A stretch of 64,000 nt of DNA, from NCBI GenBank assembly GCA_025266875.1, contig JALLLT010000051.1, positions 1-64,000 on the forward strand, in the 5' to 3' direction. The position numbers and the translations under genes were made by a program. The notes beneath the pieces are model-generated. The model saw only the letters and a list, made by a program, of their open reading frames with translations. It did no database searches and was not told the origin of the DNA. Origin of the DNA: Fennellomyces sp. T-0311 (taxonomy: Eukaryota > Mucoromycota > Mucoromycetes > Mucorales > Lichtheimiaceae). Positions 46,560 to 59,640 of this stretch are shown here, one piece after another (the first letter of the stretch is position 1; each line of letters starts with the position of its first letter).

Positions 46560-47870
46560 ACCACAGTAAACCTACAAGGTTTGGAGTGTCAAATATGATT
46601 CCCTTCATTGCTGCCATCTGAGTATCTTTCCAAAGGCGCAAAATACTGAACAAAAGCTAAAATTATCCTGCCACCTCCGTGAGAGGGGGGTTCCCCTTTC
46701 TAAGCTTCTGGTGCCTTGGGGTATGCTGCGGTAAGCTCCTGGGCTCTGAGTAATTTTCTGATGTTGAAGGCAAACAAATTAACTGTTCGTCCAAACTCCC
46801 ACTCCACTGCAATTCAAATCTTCTTCACGCTGTTGTTTTCTCACACTTCCAGACTTCTTTCGTCGTCTTTTTAATATATTAATATATTCAAGTTAATTGC
46901 TCATAGAATAAAAAAATAAGTACAGAATGGATAACATACTTGCTACAAGCTGATGAGGCGCCAGTAGGTTTGCATGCCAATGATATGCCAAATCACTATA
47001 AATAACAAACTTGCTTTCGTCAGGAAAGTTGAGGCGTTCATCAAAGATGTCGAGAATGCCTGACTCCGTCAGGAGATAGCTGTCGTGTCTGGCACCAGTG
47101 ACAGGCCCATAGAAGGCCAAAGTTATGCCATCTGGTGTAACTAATGCCTAATATTTCAAAGCATGCTTGTGCTAAACCAAAGAACGTAAATGCTCTTCAA
47201 CCTTGTGGCCATTGTATACAAGCTCCTGAAGCTCGACAGGTCGGCAGATATCTTGTACTTCGAAAAACTATTCACCAAAATTCACCCAAAAATTTTTTGC
47301 AGTGTTGCACAGTGCCATCGATGAACCCAATGCAGTTACTGTAAGGAGCGCCTATACAATTGTTAATGATAATTTGCACTATATGTCTTAAATGTTTATC
47401 TACTATATAATGAATTGTTTTTCATACCTTTTGCACGAATGGCATCAGCAAAGTACTGCATATGCTCCTTGGTAAACTGAGAGTCTGTAAACTCAAACAG
47501 ACCAGCGTATTTATTATAGATATAGTCTATAACTCCATTAAAAATAACAGATAAAGTGGACAGCGGGCGATGGAACATTTGCATCAGGTCGCTGTATCGC
47601 GATGGATACACTAATCGATGCAAACAAAGGCACAACGCTTCTTCGCAAGAAACACGAATGATGTGTCTGGTATCATTTTCATCTTCCCAGAAAGAAAACT
47701 CATAAGGGAGCTCCATCACTTCCATAATTTCTCGGAGCTAAAAATATAACTGAATGAATATAACCCATATAGTCCTGTAACATAATAATTAAACAGCGTA
47801 CTTGGTGATGCGTAAACCAAAAGTTGAAGCGACACTCTTCAGTTGAGTATTTGGTAAGGTCAAATGTCTC
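46560..47870 (-). pseudogene. ISL2EU/Harbinger-like transposase remnant
   Basis: Pieces in minus-strand order: ECRFNFWFTHHQ (about 47830), CEEALCLCLHRLVYPSRYSD (about 47590-47650), SNCIGFIDGT (first Asp, about 47310-47345), FYGPVTGARHDSYLL (about 47060-47115), FVIYSDLAYHWH (second Asp, about 46975-47010), and a degraded VEWEFGRTVN (Glu, about 46770-46800). This order is that of DDE_Tnp_4/ISL2EU transposases. The middle (47144-47344) is full of shifts and stops, so it is inactive. No termini found. Confidence 0.7.
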
Positions 47871-48189
47871 TCGGTGTTAATCCATTCCGATTTCTACTAG
47901 GCGGCAGGCATGTGTGGCCAAGTATCGCTGGGCAGCTTGGTAGAGAAGTGACATCGATAATAATGGTAAGAGAAAGAAAGAACAAGCAGAAAAAAGTGTG
48001 CAAAAAAAAGCAGTTTACAAGCCATTGTTACTTTAGTATTTCAACTGACTTGTATTACAGCAATTACAATGTCAGTAACGTTCATTACTTTTTTTTTCGA
48101 AGGCAGACGATGTTCCCAATTTGGAAGAGCATTCTCAAAAATGGATTTTTCAGAACGCCCTAAACTCTCTAATCAAAAGGCAAATAAAG

Positions 48190-49452
48190 TTAATGATTGA
48201 TTAGTATCTGTAAAAACATTACCGCTCTTTTGGTAGCAGGCTCATTATCACTACATGTATTATAGTCATCGATACAGTGTTATGGATAAATGGTTGAAAG
48301 CCGTCCATGTATACAGCTAAAGTTATATTCTGGCTGTCCCAAGTATGCATATCCCGTAAAACGTCGGCATCAAGTATATCACTTTTAATGGGTGATGGAG
48401 ATGACAATGAGCAGTGATTTATCATTTGTGTATATCTGCGTGCGCAACAAGGGATGTCAATTGTTCTGCTAGTGGTAGATACGTCATTGTTGCATATGCC
48501 TTCTTTTCCGATGCTGCTTCACCATCGCGATACTGGGGCAATGAACACTTGTTATTGGGACATGCTGTAAGGTCTGTCGTATACAGATGCCATCCTCCAC
48601 AGCAGATATTGTACTCTCGTTTTTCGACAGGATACAGTGATCATAGCAAATCTTCAGTCAAAAATGGAGAAAAGATTTGGTAAAATTGAACACCTTGAGA
48701 TATTGTGAAGGTATATTACGTTAATATAACGCTTGCTTTACTACAAAATATATGTCACCATTCTGATTGCCTGAGCTCGTCGTAATCACATTGTTGGCAA
48801 ACGCCACTAATTCGGTATATGCTGCAACTGATAAATTATACTTGTCTATTATATGTAAAAGCTGGAGACTGAGCATTTCACTCAGATTAATGACAGGATT
48901 CATAGATAACTCCTTATCAAAAAATGGTCTCTCCACAGCTACGTTGTCACCATCACTCTGGGTGATACTTGAATTGGGGGTTTGTGTAGAGCTTTAACCC
49001 ATTGAACCACCTTCTTCTGTATTTAATCCAGAGTCGTCCAAAGTCGACATATGTCATAAGTTGGATTGCCATAATCGGGATCAAAGTCGTCATCATTATC
49101 GTAATCAGCAACATAGTTTCGAGCATCATTACCAAAGTTTTCATTGGTATTGCAGCTTCCGCAGCCAGTATCCTCTATATTAGATCTGAAGCTAGCGTCT
49201 CTCTGCTGGCTAGTCGACGATTGTTGCTCTGGAGGTGTGTGCTGAAGAACATTATGAAATGCAAAGTTCAATTGATCTTGAAGTTTCATCCGCTTGGTGG
49301 CAGGCTGCATGCACTTTTGGTCAAAACACTTTCGCTTATGGTTCTTTATCTTAGATCGTGAAAACATCCCAATACACGTACTGCATGGAATCATGGTTAT
49401 GATAAAAAGCGCGTCGGGTGCCTCTGGTAGCGTATGACAGTGTTTAAAAAAT
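48190..49452 (-). pseudogene. Second Plavaka-like transposase, N-terminal part
   Basis: Starts MIPCSTCIGMFSRSKIKNHK (about 49395), a CxxC...H...C finger typical of Plavaka N-termini. Then an acidic linker, ELSMNPVINLSEMLSLQLLH and NLSVAAYTELVAFANNVI (about 48770-48910), a Cys-rich block (ICCGGW, CPNNKC), and DMHTWDSQNITLAVYMDGF (about 48310-48370). TAA in the linker (about 48998-49000) and the missing C-terminal half make it a relic. It is cut off near 48180, where the ISL2EU-like DNA and repeat DNA begin. Confidence 0.68.
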
Positions 49453-49889
49453 TGTTCCTGGCCTTCTGACTTTGAGCATCTTAACTGTATAATTACACAA
49501 TGCCACCTAAGAAAAGCCAACAGGATATTAGAGCATCCTCAACGGTTGTGCCAAATCCTAAATTTAGCGCTCCGAAATAGAATATCGTTTTCCAACGGTG
49601 TGCTCTATCCTATATCCTAATCTTAAATTTGGGGTTTTTGAGGCTGCTCACAGCAAATATAGCATCAAGCCAGAGAGCATTTCAAATTTTAGGATCACAC
49701 TCAGACCAACCTTGATATCTACAAAACGCTCTCATCAGCAGTAGTATACTCCCCTTTTCTTTATTAGCATCTGTGACATTTTTTTTATTGGTATCAGTGA
49801 CAGTATCGGTATCAGTGGTAATGGCAAGGAGTATATAATTTATTGTTTCTTGGCTGTAATAAGTGCTTTCTTTATCTTTATTCATCAAA

Positions 49890-50749
49890 ATGTCCACTGC
49901 TCCTAACACCACTGCTACCAATGCTACCAACACTACCACTACCACACCTATGCCTACCAGAAGATCCACTCATGGATTCAACTGGACTCTAAGCGAAAAC
50001 GAGCTCCTTTGCAAGTCCTGGGTCGCAGCATCCAACGATGCCATCGATGGCACTAACCAAGACTCCTCCGCCTTCTGGGGCAAAGTTTATCCAGAATTCC
50101 TTGAGAGAGGTGGCGACGCTTCCCGCCGCGATGGCAACCATTCCTTGTCGAGCAGATGAGGAACCATCCATCGAGAGGTGTCCTGTTTCTGCGGCTGCCT
50201 TGTGCAGATCCAAAGACGAAACGAGAGTGGTAAGTCTAAGGACGACCAGGTAAAAAAGGGTTAGAATCTGATACCAAAGATGTCTGTACTTACTAGCATT
50301 ATGAAATAATTGCTTAGTTCAAGGAGGCCAAGGAGAAGTATCAGAAGGACACGGGCATTGTGTTTAAATACGAGCACTGCTACGCCCTTCTGTTTGACCA
50401 ACAGAAGTTCCTTGTGCAGTACATCAACAAGATGGATGACACTGCTACTGACACTCCTCGCCCGGAAGGCTGCAAGAAAGCCAAGGCTGAGGCCACCGAA
50501 GAGCAAGCGCGGAAGCGCAAGCTCGACAAGCTCCTGGAGCTGGAGCAAAAGCAGGTCCGGCTCATGCGCGAAAGATACCACTTAGAGCACGAGCATGTCG
50601 ACTGTGGCTATATACAGCTACATTTGGCCGACCTCGATGAGGATACCCACGAGTACGTCATGACGAAGAGGGCACAGATCCTTGCTTCTGAGCGCGCTTC
50701 GCTCGCAGATGCCGCCACAAGAAGAGCTAGAGAAACTTCTGAAGAATAA
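49890..50749 (+). pseudogene. Harbinger SANT/NAM-like accessory protein
   Basis: Exons 49890-50249 and 50318-50749, 264 codons. Thr/Asn-rich start, then a Myb/SANT-like FNWTLSENELLCKSWVAAS and SLSSR-x-GTIHREVSCFCG, then FKEAKEKYQKDTGIVFKYEH and a basic coiled coil (KRKLDKLLELEQKQVRLMRE). This is the layout of the NAM-associated partner of plant-type Harbinger transposases. One TGA at 50157-50159 falls where related proteins have Trp (TGG); otherwise intact. Confidence 0.75.
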
Positions 50750-50769
50750 ACTTTTTTTTATAAAAATAC

Positions 50770-52135
50770 TCACAAAGTACTTTGCTTGGCATGACGATAA
50801 ACGTGTTCGATAAGATCATTCTTGAGCCTATGATGGAGTGAAGCATCCTTGATTTCGTCATAGCGCTTCAAGAACTCGCCGATCGTGTTGACTTCCTTGC
50901 GTACTATCAATGGAGGTTCTGGTCCTTTGCATTTTAAACCATCGATATTCTCCCTCTCATCTTCTTGAAGTGTGCGCTCATGCACAATGATCATATTATG
51001 CAAGATGATGCACGTAGTCATGACCTTCTTCAGTGTCGACAGCTTCCATAGCTTTGCTGGATGTCGGACAACTGCGAATCTTGCTTGTAGTACACCAAAA
51101 GCACGTTCAACATCCTTGTGTGCTGCTTCTTGCATTTTCGTAAAGATCTACATATTGTATTAGAATGTTTGTGTTATTTGGGATGACTATTATTACCTTC
51201 TTCTTTTCCCCAAATGGATGTGAAATCGTATCAATGAACGCACCCTATGGCGGGTAGATACCATCAACCAAGTAGTATCCCTGGTTATATTCCTTGCCAT
51301 TTACAGTGTAATTCACCGGTGGCAAGAGGTCGAAAGGCATATCACTAAACAACGGCGAACGTTGCAGGACGTTGATGTCGTTCAGGGAGCCAGGAAGACC
51401 AAAGTACGCGTGCCAGATGTAAGTATCGTAATCGGCGACGGCCTTGAAGATTACGGTCGCCTCTTTTTCCTTGCCTTGATACTGGCCTTTCCAAACCGAA
51501 GGGCAGTTCTTCCAACTTCAGTGCATACAATCCAAGGAGCCAAGCATCTCCGGAAAGCCTCATGCCTTGTTCTGCTCCAGAATTCTCTCCAGATCCGCTT
51601 CGTTCGGATGACAGAGGTATTCGTTGCCATAGATACAAATAATGGCATCACAGAACTCCTTTAAGCATTCCATGGCGGTGGACTCGCCAAGACGGAGATA
51701 CTCGTCGATGGCGTCTGCTATAACACCATATGCAAGCTGTCAGATCGCTGCTGTGACTTTCTGATATGGTGAAAGATCTGGCTTGTGGGTTACATCGTAC
51801 TTCTGTTTGAAGTAGTTGTTTCCACCGGGTCGTTCTTCTTTCTCTAAGTCTGTAACGATTGATACAAAAAGAGCCCTGTTCATATGGAAACGGTGACGAA
51901 AAGTCTCAGAAGGATACACTGGGGGATCGAAAAAGTAGTCCTTCATTAGTTGATGATGACCAAGGACACGTTCACGATCTGAGGCCCGATGACGAGGAAC
52001 AGAGCCGCCTCAGCGTCTTGGAATGTCATCATTGTCATGTATCTCCTGAATGATGCGTTGAACATTGTGCAGGTGAATGTGCTGTAGCTCAGCATCTTCT
52101 CTAAACATCTTCATGAGTTTTTCTTTGTCAAACAT
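50770..52135 (-). pseudogene. Harbinger transposase, plant transposon protein family
   Basis: From ATG 52135: FRHRFHMNRALFVSIVTDL, LGESTAMECLKEFCDAI, MLGSLDCMHWSWKNCP (first Asp), FGLPGSLNDINVL (second Asp), and after a short intron (about 51143-51194) AHKDVERAFGVLQARF (Glu). Four in-frame stops: 52010-52012, 51740-51742, 51560-51562 (TGA for expected CGA Arg) and 51245-51247 (TAG for expected TGG Trp). All are single C:G to T:A steps. Inactive but well preserved otherwise. Confidence 0.85.
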
Positions 52136-54490
52136 GTTGAGGGAACAGATAAGTGGGAAAGATAAAATAGAAAGTCTATCTATCAACGTAGCACTGTGAT
52201 TTTTAGTGTTCTATACGGAGTTTGAAAGGAACGCTATAGTGTTCATTGATGAGGCTCTTTGTCTGTCCATTCGCACAATTCGGTGTTTAAATAATAAAGA
52301 GTGAAGTTGCCTGAAACGTGTTTCTCTGTTAATCACTTTGGCAAGGCCACGATGAACTGAAGAGAAGTGTCTTCTACGTGCTGCTCAACGTCATGAGCAA
52401 GGTGCTGAACATATGAGGCGTCGACACCAGGATTCAGAGTATCAGGCCTGAGAACATGCTCGAGATGCTGAACGGAGTAGGCAACGACGTGAGAATCCGG
52501 AGTACTGTGAGGCCGAATGTGAACGCAACACTCAGGCACATCGGGAGAGGCGTGCAGCATCTGCAAATAACGAGCATCATTCCGTAATGAAAAGCATCAA
52601 TTAATTTCGTACCTGTAGTTTTAATCGGTTTCATTTAGGAACAAAATGGCGAAACTGATCACAGTGGCGAACAATCTCTCGATAATACTGAAGAGCAAAC
52701 CGAAGAGCAAATCGAAGAGCAAACTGAAGAGGTAAGAGTTGTGTTTTCCATTCACGGACTATTTTCTGAATTAATTTATAGCAGGTGGAAGATATGACTG
52801 AAGCCAGGCCACCAAGGAATTCATATGCGTGGCTGGCTGCTAGATTCCATACAACTATAAAAGAAGGGCCCACGCATGTGTGCTGCTGTTGTGGTGGCCT
52901 GTTCTTTGCATCTTCGGTCAGGACAGTTAATCGTCAGACGCTATTGGCAAATAATACGCTTAAGGTTTTAGTGAACCATATTTTCCAGGTGAACCCATCC
53001 GCTGTAAGCAACGAACTGTGCCATACTTGCAATTCATATTTGAGCAGACACAAGACCCCAAAATTGTGTTTGGATAACGGACTGTAGTTTCCTGCGGTTC
53101 CTGAGGTTCTTTCTTTGCTTACCAGATTAGAGGAACGTCTAGTAGCTGCACGACATATATTTCAACCCATCTGGGCAGTGATGGGCCCTACAGGGCAATA
53201 TCGACAGCGAGGCGCGGTGGTCAACGTACCTGTCACAGTAAACACGACAGTCTCGCAGCTTCCTCGTTCAATGCATGATATGCAAGTGGTTCACGTTCAA
53301 CTCGCACGACGACTCATTTATCGAACCAATTATATCGACGGCAATGTTTCGCCAACAAAAGTCAATAACGCCGCGATATATCTTACAACAAATGGACCAC
53401 TTTATCGTGAAAGACGCATCGAGATGTCGGCAGACTGGTTAGCACAGAGCACACCTGCCAACCAAGAACAACAGCAAGATCAACTAGATCAGATGGCTGA
53501 CGAGGAGGCTGGTGATGAAGGTGGCAAAGATGGTGCAACCATTGCATCGGCTTCTGATAGCAAAACTGTTGGGTCTACTGAAGAAGATCCTGAACCTATT
53601 AATCTGGGTGGACAGGAAACACTTCTTAGTGGTGACGAAGGATTGCGAATGGCTCCTGCGGAAGGGCAAACACCTCTTTCGCTGATGATGGATGACGACT
53701 TCGAGTACCTCGCTTTTCCAACAATATTTGCGGAGGATAGGATGTCACCAGTGTATAATGGCAGAAAAATTCCCTACAAAGAGGTTGTGAAATTGATGGT
53801 GCATCGCTACGATTGACGTGTGGTGGAACGTAATGATCTTCTGTTGCTGATGTATCAAAAATGGCAATTGCTTCAGCTATCAGCAAATTGCCAAGTTATT
53901 CTTTGGAAGCATACTCGTGGACATGGCGATGCATTGGCAGCACGAGATGTATCTACCTTGGGAGTAGTTGATAACATGGTGTCCAGAAACAAGGCGTATA
54001 AGGTTTTCTCTGGTGTAAGATCGTCTGCGGAATATTGGAAACAGGAGAAGATAAAAGTACTCGCGCTTATACGACAATACGGTATCCTAACACTCTTTGT
54101 TACCTTATCAGCTGCAGAAACAAAGTGGCCCGAGTTGATAAGAATCTTGAAAGATGTGGTGGATAAGCAGCAAGTCACTGAAGAAGAAGCCGAAGAGCTG
54201 AACTACAACGAAAAAGCAAGACTTATTCAGGCGGATCCTGTAACGTGCGCGAGATATTTTGGCCCGGGTACCATGTTTGGGGATAAAATAATATTTTTTG
54301 GCGAGCGCCGTTAGGGGCTCACAAAAAAAAGTTAACAGCAACAGCCATATTTGTAGTACTTTAGTACCGATAAAAGATAACTTAATTTCAATATATATTA
54401 AAGTATAATATCAAAGATATAATATAATGTATATAGTGTACAAAAGATACGTAATTCATAGTATATCTATGCTAGGTTCTATGGCAATAT

Positions 54491-57400
54491 TTATTCGCAC
54501 TGTCCTGGCCATAATCTGCCACGGCATTTCCTTTTGTTACAGCTTGGGCATCTTTTTGGACACTGGTGGCATCGATCCGGCTTATATAAACCTTTGCAGG
54601 TTCTTTCGTGGCAGTGAACGCATTCTGTGGGCTTGTGTTGCTCGTCTTCGCACCATTCCGGCCTAGACCTACCTTTACAGGTATCGCTAGTACAAATTGA
54701 GCACTTTCTCTTGCCATCGTTTGCTTGTGATATATATGAGTGCCCTGTCTCTTGTATGAACGAGCCATGTACTTGCGGTGCAATAATGTGCTGTACTGAA
54801 TATGGTGATTGCTCTGTTGGCGACTGCTGGCTGGGCAACGATGAAGGAACTATCACTGGCAATACAGTAGCACTTTCAAAGCGAAGCGGGTGTATGAAGT
54901 GTGGTTGTGTTGGTGGCTGTGCCTGCGACTCCATCTGATGAGACGTCACTACCAATGATGACCCTGATGTTAACGAGGACACTTCAGCTGTTGCGGCTTG
55001 CTGTAAGCGAGGAACCTTTGATGGCGTTGGATCGATGGAAGGCTCAACGTATCGCTTCCTTGATTGCGATTGAAGGTCTTCCTGTATACCCCGGCACACC
55101 TCAAAGTTGATGCTGATAGTGTTGGTATATTTGCTTCTGTCCATTCGCACGTTGTCATAGCCTTGAAGATGTTCCAGAGTCTTGTAAAAGATATTGATTC
55201 CATTTGCTTTCTTCGACCACTCCTGGGCAAGCAAATCCCAATTAGGCTTGGTATCTCGGAATCGTTTGTCATTTTCTAAGAAGCCCTTGAACAACGATAC
55301 TTCTTCCTTTGTATGGATTGGTACGATAGCATATTTTGTTCCTTGTTTCTGTGCCAAATATTCGTACTGATTATCCGTCTGCTTTGTCAAACTGATTGCC
55401 AGATGTGCACTGATCTGTGCGGCGTGCTCAATTGTCTCACTTGCACTGCGCTTGACTTCGACTTCCTTGTTGTTTTTCTCCATTCCAAAGTATTCTATCC
55501 ACGAATCGGGCAGTCGACAGATACCAAAGCTCTCCTCTGTAGATCCTTCAAAGCAAAGGGTATTCCCATGAGGATCTTCTTGTGTAATGAACGGTGGATG
55601 GCCAACTTCAACTCTAAGTCTGTTGATACTCTGAGTAATCCATGGTGAATAATGTCCGGAATATGGTTTTCCATAGCGATTCATGGTACCAACCTATGTA
55701 CCGTAAAGATAACTTTAGCTTTCAGCTCTTTTTTAATAATGACCTAGCATATAAATCTTAACTTACATTTAGATTATGATGCAATACATAATCGACAATA
55801 ATTGCGTCTGTTAGCTGTACACTTGCATTGAACGAGGTGAAACTTCGTATGATATTCTGATGTACTCCACCTTCCACAGAGTTTGTACCGCGGAAACACT
55901 TGTATATCGGCAAATTGTTTTTATCTGTTCTGATGTGGAAGTACAATGAGAGACCGGGTGGATCAGACACATGACCAGCTTGAATAGATTCAAGAACACT
56001 AGCAGCTTGCTTCCAGTTGAGACGATTGAATAGGGCCTGTCCTGTCTTTGCACATTTCAACGGACCAAGTGTCTGGAAAAGTCTGTGCACCTTTGGCAGG
56101 AGCTCACTCGGTGGAGGTACAACCCGCTTAACCCTGCTGAACACCCAATCAGGGTTTCGGTCGACTTCTTCATTCCATGAGCGGCCACCTTTGTCCTGCA
56201 AGAAGGCTTCAACCCGTGTACGGTCATCGGAATCAACAACGAACATGGCATCTCGGAACCGTCTTTTGAACTCTTTTGCGAGACCGTGTTTCAAGGATAC
56301 GTCAACGTAGTCAATCACATGGAATATATCTCTGAGTACTCGAGAATGTACTTGGTTTTCCGTGTTTTCATTGACTGGATTCGATCGTCGCTTCTTTAGG
56401 ACCGATTCAAACAGATTCTGGCCATAGTCAAGGGTCTCTTGGTCAACACCGAGAACTAATTCAGTGGCAATTTCGGGAGAATCATTATCTTGCTCTGTTG
56501 TATCGGCTGGAGATAAAGAATATATGTTACCAAGTGATAATTGCAAATACAAATTGCCTTCACTACATACCATTCTGAAATTCAACAGTTTCATTAACTT
56601 CCGACTGATTATTGTCGCCAACAGTACCGGGTTGTTGCGATTGCGTATTTAAAGAAGACTTTTTTGCTGTTCTCAACTGCGACATACGAACAACTTCTCG
56701 ACAAGGTGTATCACCCAGTGATTGTAATGTCCGCGGTGGTGCTGGTATACGCGATTGGCCTTGCGGTAAAACATGAGCTTCCAATATTGCTGCTGGCATA
56801 TTGACCTTTGAAAACTCCACCAGAATGTTCCCCTCTCCTGATACCGGTATGCCTTCGTAGTATTCTGGTTGATCTTCGACGATTATTCCATACGCTGCAA
56901 TCGTTTTGAACGTTGATCCCGGGCAAAAGCCAACACAAGTACCAGGAGGCGTAATTGATGTAACAGGTTGATTCATAAGAGGCAAACCGGCGACTGCTTG
57001 ATATATTTTGAGAGATGCCCAAACATCCAAGGCGGCATATTTAACCTGAGCTTCTGAAAGCTTCTTCGCTTCCCAATTGCTAAGACGAACAGGACCCTTT
57101 GGCAATCGACGTGAAAGAGCAGCTTCGCATATTCGATCCAGTCCAAGCTTGCCATTATGAATCACGTCACGCTCCCGGCAAAACCGTCCAAGCTCGTAAT
57201 TGAAACCCGGTTTTGTTTTTCCTGACTTGTCTTTTGGTGGAGCACAATCGACGCCATAGTCTTTAGCAATCCTTGCCAAATCGCTGTTGACTTGCTTTCC
57301 CGCTTTTTTGATGGATGTACTTTTTAATACAGCTGCCAAGGATGTAGGTAGTGATCGGCAACGGAAGACTTGGAAAATGTAAATATTGGCGGCCCATGCA

Positions 57401-59201
57401 ATTTGAATAACTGCGACCTTCCCGGATTGCTTTGTAGTTTCGTCGAATCTCCACTCACAATCAAGACCAATGGTAATACCGTTCTTCTTTACCGACTCTT
57501 CAAGAAGTGTGTTGCAAAGACGATTGATAACTTCGGGAGCATCCGCAACTGCTAGCCGGTCCCAGATATCATCCGGAATCTCCAGTACATCGAGGTTGCC
57601 TACGTTGGTAGGAGGTGTTGCTTGTACATCTTGTACGCCGTCCAGAAGTGATGGTATATGATATGTGATACCAAAAAATTTTTATCCCCCTTGACGTTGT
57701 CTGTAAAGAATGCCTTTACCGGTGGGTGGCCAAACTCTTGGTAAGACGCCATCATCGCATCGAACTGAGGACCCAAGTGAGATAGTGCCTTGGTGGGTGT
57801 CAGCTGAAGCAAGCGAATTTCACCATATTCATTGACAACGGTATATATCGCAGAAAAAGTCGGTTGGTCGTTCATAGCTCCCATATTCTTGAGAATTTTG
57901 AAAGAATGGTCGCCTTTCAAAACCTCTCCTCCAGTAAGCTTCACCAATCGTTGAATGTACGGCCGCACAGTAGCAATGATAGCAGTGTATATACCGCGCA
58001 AGTATTTCTTTGATGGAATATAACCAGAATACTTGTTCTTGTCGTTAAATTCGGAAAATTCAGAATGCTTGGTTTCCTGGGAGCTGCTTCTGAACGCTGT
58101 CGCAATCGTGGGCTGCGTGCTTTGTCTATGCTTGACAGCATCCAAATACTGCAGCTCGAGTGTAGCATGTCGCAGCCTATGAATCTCGCGTACAATTGCC
58201 TGAAAGCGGGTAGGCCCAGCTGCATGTAGTGTTGACGCTCGTAGTAAGTTCGCAAGATCCTTGGAGACACCTGACCGGTGTGTCAAGTATGCAGGAAAGT
58301 CTGCTTGTATTCTCAGCGGTAATTGATGAAAAAGACCAGTGTCTGTGCCATTAAACGATGCCTGGTTTCTACATGGCGTTTTACTATCCTGCTTGCATAC
58401 ATAACGTGTTATCACTAGCCAAAAGCAACTAATGAAGTGAAGTTGATTAGTACATTAAGAAGTAGAGAATTATAATTTTACATACTTTGAGACATCAATT
58501 ACGCGTCGAGGTCTGTTGATTTCCTTTATTTCAATTGATAACTTGCATTCCGGGCAGCAGAGGCTCTTGATGGAAACACGATGATGTGGAAACCAAAGAA
58601 AGATAGGCGGATAGTAAAGAGGAGTAGCATCAGCTTCCTGATCAAGCGCAAATGATGGCATCTTTGGATAGTGCCAATAGGTTCCCATAGCATACTCCTG
58701 CGGCGGTTGGCCTTTTTTCATAGTGCGCTTGATATGATTCTTGACGTAGGCTTCAATAACACTGTCTTTGGGGCATTCGGGATCATTCTCAATCTCTGCG
58801 GCATTGATATCATCAATGGCGGTCGCAAGATCTTCGCCGCCGAATTCGTCTTCGAGCATATCTTCTTCATTCACTGCAAGGTAGTCAGGTAGCACATAGT
58901 CGATAGAACTATATCCCTGAATATAGTCTTCATCGTCGCCAATGTCAGCATTTGTCTGATTGCCGGCGGGAGCAGGGTTCACTGTAGTCTTTAATATCAT
59001 TTCATATATAAGCCAATATCCTATATTTTGTACAATATTTTTATATACCTCCTCATCGGATTCAGTAATTTCCTGTGCATGATCGATTGATGAGCTCGCC
59101 AATGTGTCTGGAGTATTGCTTGTAATATACGACGATGGCAATTTTGTTTGGCCAGCGAGCAAGGTGCTCTGTTTCCGGGGTCTTCCTGGTCCTCTTCTCA
59201 A
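54491..59201 (-). pseudogene. DDE-like transposase with embedded DEDD exonuclease, copy 2
   Basis: Five exons: 59201-59049, 58988-58486, 58428-56571, 56506-55767, 55693-54491. Intron positions differ in number from copy 1 but the shared ones coincide. N-terminal AT-hook (RRGPGRPRKQ); Cys-rich domain (IFLWFPHH, CCPEC, RYVC); GDHSFKI and FFTDNVKGD; exonuclease with IGLDCEWRF (both acidic residues present), NSDLARI and YAALDVW; RGTNSVEGGVHQ; and three C-terminal zinc modules (CSICTSDTCKG, CVHCHERTCKG, CPSCNKRKCRG). Total 4,457 nt is one short of a codon multiple; the frame changes at a run of five A and six T near 57671-57685. Otherwise no stop. Divergent from copy 1, so a separate subfamily. 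Confidence 0.85.
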
Positions 59202-59204
59202 TCC

Positions 59205-59640
59205 AGATTGGCCAGCGTGCTACTTAATAGGGGTATTTCCAGTCATAATAACGGATCAATATACGTAACAGTTAAAAAGGTAGGTAGAACGACTTTAATA
59301 CTCCCAATTCAACTCGCTATTTATATTTACAATGCTCGTCCTCAGCCTCTGCTGAGCTTACCCTGAGCATCAGCCGAAAACATACTAATCATATACAGAA
59401 CAGAGAACGAGAACATCCTGCTTTGCTAAGCGGGCTGAAGAGGTATGCTAAGCACAAGTGCATTATAAGTACGAAGAGCCGAGGTGATACAGACTATATC
59501 AAATTCCAAATTCGGACGGATTACATCGCATTTGGACGGATTACATCGCATTCGGAAAGTGAGCTACATCGCATTAGGAAGTTTGTGCACTCAATCTCAA
59601 GATTTGATTCGCTAAATCTACCCCCAAAGACCGTTACTGA
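59205..59640. other. 5' flank of the copy-2 transposase gene
   Basis: Between the gene start and the right terminus. Contains a short tandem GGACGGATTACATCGCATT (about 59515-59552). No gene supported. Confidence 0.4.

Larger units (their letters stand above)
49531..52257. mobile_element. PIF/Harbinger element (plant-transposon-protein type), degenerate
   Basis: Left end GAGCATCCTCAACGGTTG, right end reading inward GAGCCTCATCAATG; the duplication is imperfect (TTA against TTT). It contains a SANT/NAM-like gene and a transposase in convergent order. The left boundary is firmer than the right. Confidence 0.65.

Noticed and set aside
54261..54314. Tail GPGTMFGDKIIFFGERR on the Helitron frame
   Set aside because: It is the left terminus of the exonuclease-bearing transposon read through by chance.
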